A stretch of DNA of 51,125 nucleotides from DATEOR01 sp046733475 (GTDB taxonomy: Bacteria > Actinomycetota > Thermoleophilia > Gaiellales > Gaiellaceae). Of this stretch, positions 49,856 through 51,125 are shown piece after piece. The translations under genes were made by a program, and so were the position numbers. Under the pieces are notes generated by a model, which saw only the letters and a program-made list of their open reading frames with translations, had not been told where the DNA came from and ran no database searches. Numbering within the stretch: the stretch's first letter is position 1; the number at the start of each line of letters is the position of its first letter. The stretch is from assembly GCA_046733475.1 (NCBI GenBank), contig JBKPPF010000045.1, forward strand, positions 1-51,125, read 5' to 3'.

Positions 49856-49887
49856 GCGCCAGCGGTCATCAAAACCGCTGCTGGCGC
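49856..49887 (+). repeat. Long bulged hairpin
   Basis: GCGCCA-GCGGT, loop CATCAAA, ACCGC-TGC-TGGCGC: 11 base pairs with one 3-base bulge and a 7-base loop. It ends 2 bases before repeat copy B. Confidence 0.5.
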
Positions 49888-49889
49888 TT

Positions 49890-49926
49890 GAGTCCCACGC
49901 ACCCTCCTCGAATCAGGGGGGTACCC
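49890..49926 (+). repeat. Dispersed repeat, copy B
   Basis: GAGTCCCACGC, ten variable bases, GAATCAGGGGGGTACCC; the partner copy is at 47320-47355, about 2.6 kb away in the same orientation. Confidence 0.5.
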
Positions 49927-50043
49927 TCGGGCCGGCAAAAGCTCTCATGCTGGTTCGCTCCGGCTTCAGAGACGTGCTAGGAGCCGTAACAGATGCGCAG
50001 GAGGCGACGCAAGCATTCGACTGACCATCTGACCACCCTGAAC

Positions 50044-50073
50044 ATGAGAGAGCGCCTACGGGCGCTCTCTCAT
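50044..50073. terminator. Perfect 13-bp inverted repeat with TACG loop
   Basis: ATGAGAGAGCGCC-TACG-GGCGCTCTCTCAT. Very stable (UNCG-class loop) and symmetrical. There is no T-tract directly after it on either strand. It lies 14 bases beyond the stop of the minus-strand Lsr2-like gene and could stabilise or terminate that transcript. Confidence 0.55.
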
Positions 50074-50086
50074 TCAGAACCAATCT

Positions 50087-50284
50087 TTAGGACGACTTCG
50101 GCTTGCGACCTCTCCGAGCTACCGGGCGACCTTTCGCCCCCATGGCGCGAGCTTCCTCAGCCGTCACGTCCATCTCAATCGAACCACTGCGAGCGTCATC
50201 GAACGTGATTCTGACTTTCGCACCCTTGCCGTCCTGAATCTGCTCGCCGCTCATATCGCTAACTACCACGGTTTTGCGTGCCAC
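50087..50284 (-). CDS. Short Lsr2-like / AT-hook protein
   Basis: 65 residues from GTG 50284, with AGAAGGA 6-10 bases upstream. The N-terminal part ARKTVVVSDMSGEQ and VRITFDDARSGSIEMDVTAE resemble the Lsr2 dimerisation domain (a D-x-x-G-x pattern, then a TF-DG-like strand and EIDL-like strand). The C-terminal tail KGRPVARRGRKPKSS contains an RGRKP AT-hook-like motif. It lacks the normal C-terminal domain of Lsr2 (about 110 residues). It could be a minimal nucleoid or xenogeneic-silencing protein. The frame continues to 50389 but that part has no homology. Located in the AT-richer region right of the tRNA. Confidence 0.55.
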   Translation of the reverse strand: MARKTVVVSDMSGEQIQDGKGAKVRITFDDARSGSIEMDVTAEEARAMGAKGRPVARRGRKPKSS

Positions 50285-50448
50285 GGATTTCCTTCTCAAA
50301 TGAATGAACGGCGAGAGAGCGTAACGGGCCAGACGGTTCTCCACACGACGCTGCGAGACACTTGTTTGCTCGATGCTCGGGGCATCCATACGCGACCCGG
50401 GCTTCCCACGGAAGGGCAGTGTAGTCTGCGACCCAGGAAGCGATCATC

Positions 50449-50900
50449 GTGGCCGACCGCCACCTAACCGTGCAACGACAAGTGGCCGCGTCTTGCCCTT
50501 CGGTCTGGGCTGTATTCGCGGATTTTCCGAACCTGGCGGACCACTGGAACGGCCTCAAGGCCTCTCGACCTATCGGCGACCAGACCCACGGTGTGGGTGC
50601 CCGTCGCAAGGTGGACCTGAAGCCGGTTGGCGCATTGGTTGAAACGGTCACCGCTTGGGAGGAAGGGCGTACGATCGCCACCACGAATCAGCCATCCGCT
50701 CTCGTCCGTTCAAGCAGGCCGAGTCCAGGCTCACCCTTGAACCCAACGGCGACGCGACGGCCATCACATTCGACTACCTGCACGTGCCCAGGGGTGGCCC
50801 GATGGGTCGACTGACCGGTCCAGTGATCGACAGGATGCTGCGGAGAGACTTTGAGAGCATGCTGGCTGCCATCGAGGAGGCCGCCCAAAAGGCGGGCTGA
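50449..50900 (+). pseudogene. SRPBCC (START-like) family protein, frameshifted
   Basis: From GTG 50449 the first frame gives HLTVQRQVAASCPSVWAVFA and DFPNLADHWNGLKASRPIGD, typical of SRPBCC/polyketide-cyclase-like proteins, up to about VTAWEEGRTIATT. The rest of the fold is in the next frame (from about 50690): ESRLTLEPNGDATAITFDYL to the helix MLRRDFESMLAAIEEAAQKA with a stop at 50900. Together they make a normal protein of about 150 residues, so one base is missing near 50660-50715. Either a young pseudogene or a consensus error. Confidence 0.65.
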
Positions 50901-51125
50901 CAGGCAGCTCCAAAGCTGGTTCGTCTAGTGAAGGCGTCGCTCGGCTGCTCGCGCGAAAGCCGAATCAGTAACGCCGGGGCTCGTCCTACCGATAGAAAGA
51001 GTGCGGAGTCGGACCGACCCGCGTTGCCTAACGGGACGCGACGCGGGGATCGCCGAGCACGATCAGGGGAACGGCTGTCTGGCCCCACAACTGACTGGAG
51101 AGGCTATAAGAGAGGCCGGGGCGTG
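50901..51125. other. Right end of window, no gene seen
   Basis: 225 bases with no frame that looks coding on either strand. The window ends here. Confidence 0.4.

Larger units (their letters stand above)
49459..50040. other. About 600 bases without a convincing gene
   Basis: The only frame of interest is a minus-strand 44-residue peptide (ATG 49589 to 49455) with a basic and hydrophobic start, RKIAWILIPLLLARVARRWF, and no ribosome site. The stretch also carries a bulged hairpin (49856-49887) and repeat copy B. Otherwise I see nothing. Confidence 0.4.

Noticed and set aside
49840..49930. Possible tRNA (selenocysteine-like, TCA in a 7-base loop, followed by TCGAATC)
   Set aside because: The base before the would-be anticodon is A instead of the invariant U33, the T-stem is mismatched, and no 5' acceptor pairs with the 3' side.
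45850..51125. Second att copy (repeat of the tRNA-Val 3' end) marking the far edge of an island
   Set aside because: No repeat of the T-arm/acceptor segment was found by eye up to the window end.

Overview
The window is about 51 kb of very GC-rich bacterial chromosome. GTG starts are frequent, neighbouring genes often overlap by 4 bases (GTGA), many start codons sit directly behind a TANNNT -10 box, and there is a Gram-positive type LexA box. Together with the gene content (Rex, an Eis-type acetyltransferase, a K+-independent membrane pyrophosphatase, an Lsr2-like protein) this points to an actinobacterium. A deep-branching group such as Thermoleophilia (Gaiellales/Solirubrobacterales) is my best guess. 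That is an inference from gene style; no phylogenetic marker was compared.

Layout, left to right. 1-10.5 kb is a DNA repair neighbourhood: uvrB (5' end cut by the window) and uvrA behind a consensus SOS box, with membrane proteins (flippase-like LPG-synthase TM protein, AI-2E/PerM transporter, PH-domain and YIP1 proteins) and a metallophosphoesterase between them. 10.5-12.9 kb is a minus-strand pantothenate operon (DUF2520 protein, panC, panB) joined by GTGA overlaps. 13-15 kb carries a membrane protein, msrB, an FmdB-type zinc ribbon and a type-4 uracil-DNA glycosylase. 15-20 kb is tsaE-tsaB-rimI-tsaD (tRNA t6A synthesis and N-acetylation) followed by a large secreted subtilase. 20-22.5 kb holds glutamate dehydrogenase, a glutaredoxin-like protein and the NADH sensor Rex, then a structured, T-tract-terminated intergenic region. 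22.5-24.7 kb holds a lytic transglycosylase and an anti-sigma/ECF-sigma pair. 24.7-30.5 kb holds a glycosyltransferase, a GCS2-type ligase, a DUF1844 protein, MTA phosphorylase and the proton-pumping pyrophosphatase.

The most interesting block is 31.83-35.15 kb. A complete cobalamin riboswitch, with a likely Shine-Dalgarno-sequestering hairpin, precedes a lipoprotein with a DUF4430 (transcobalamin-like) domain. An ECF transporter in T, A-A, S order follows, with every gene overlapping the next. I read this as a B12-controlled uptake system in which a surface-anchored DUF4430 lipoprotein captures a cobalamin or cobinamide for an ECF importer, in place of the usual BtuF/BtuCD.

35-45 kb continues with a CinA N-terminal-type protein, PcrA/UvrD helicase, Eis-like acetyltransferase, an M23 peptidase whose signal-peptide codons form an intrinsic-terminator-like hairpin, a two-domain VOC protein, an aldo/keto reductase, a lipoprotein, a PepSY protein and a two-component system. 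A repeat-containing membrane-anchored protein and tRNA-Val(GAC) follow. To the right of the tRNA (45.9-51.1 kb) the style changes: sparse genes, long stretches without convincing coding, short dispersed repeats and hairpins, a secreted phosphoesterase, a tiny Lsr2-like protein and a frameshifted SRPBCC gene. This looks like a worn accessory island next to the tRNA, although no integrase or second att copy is visible.
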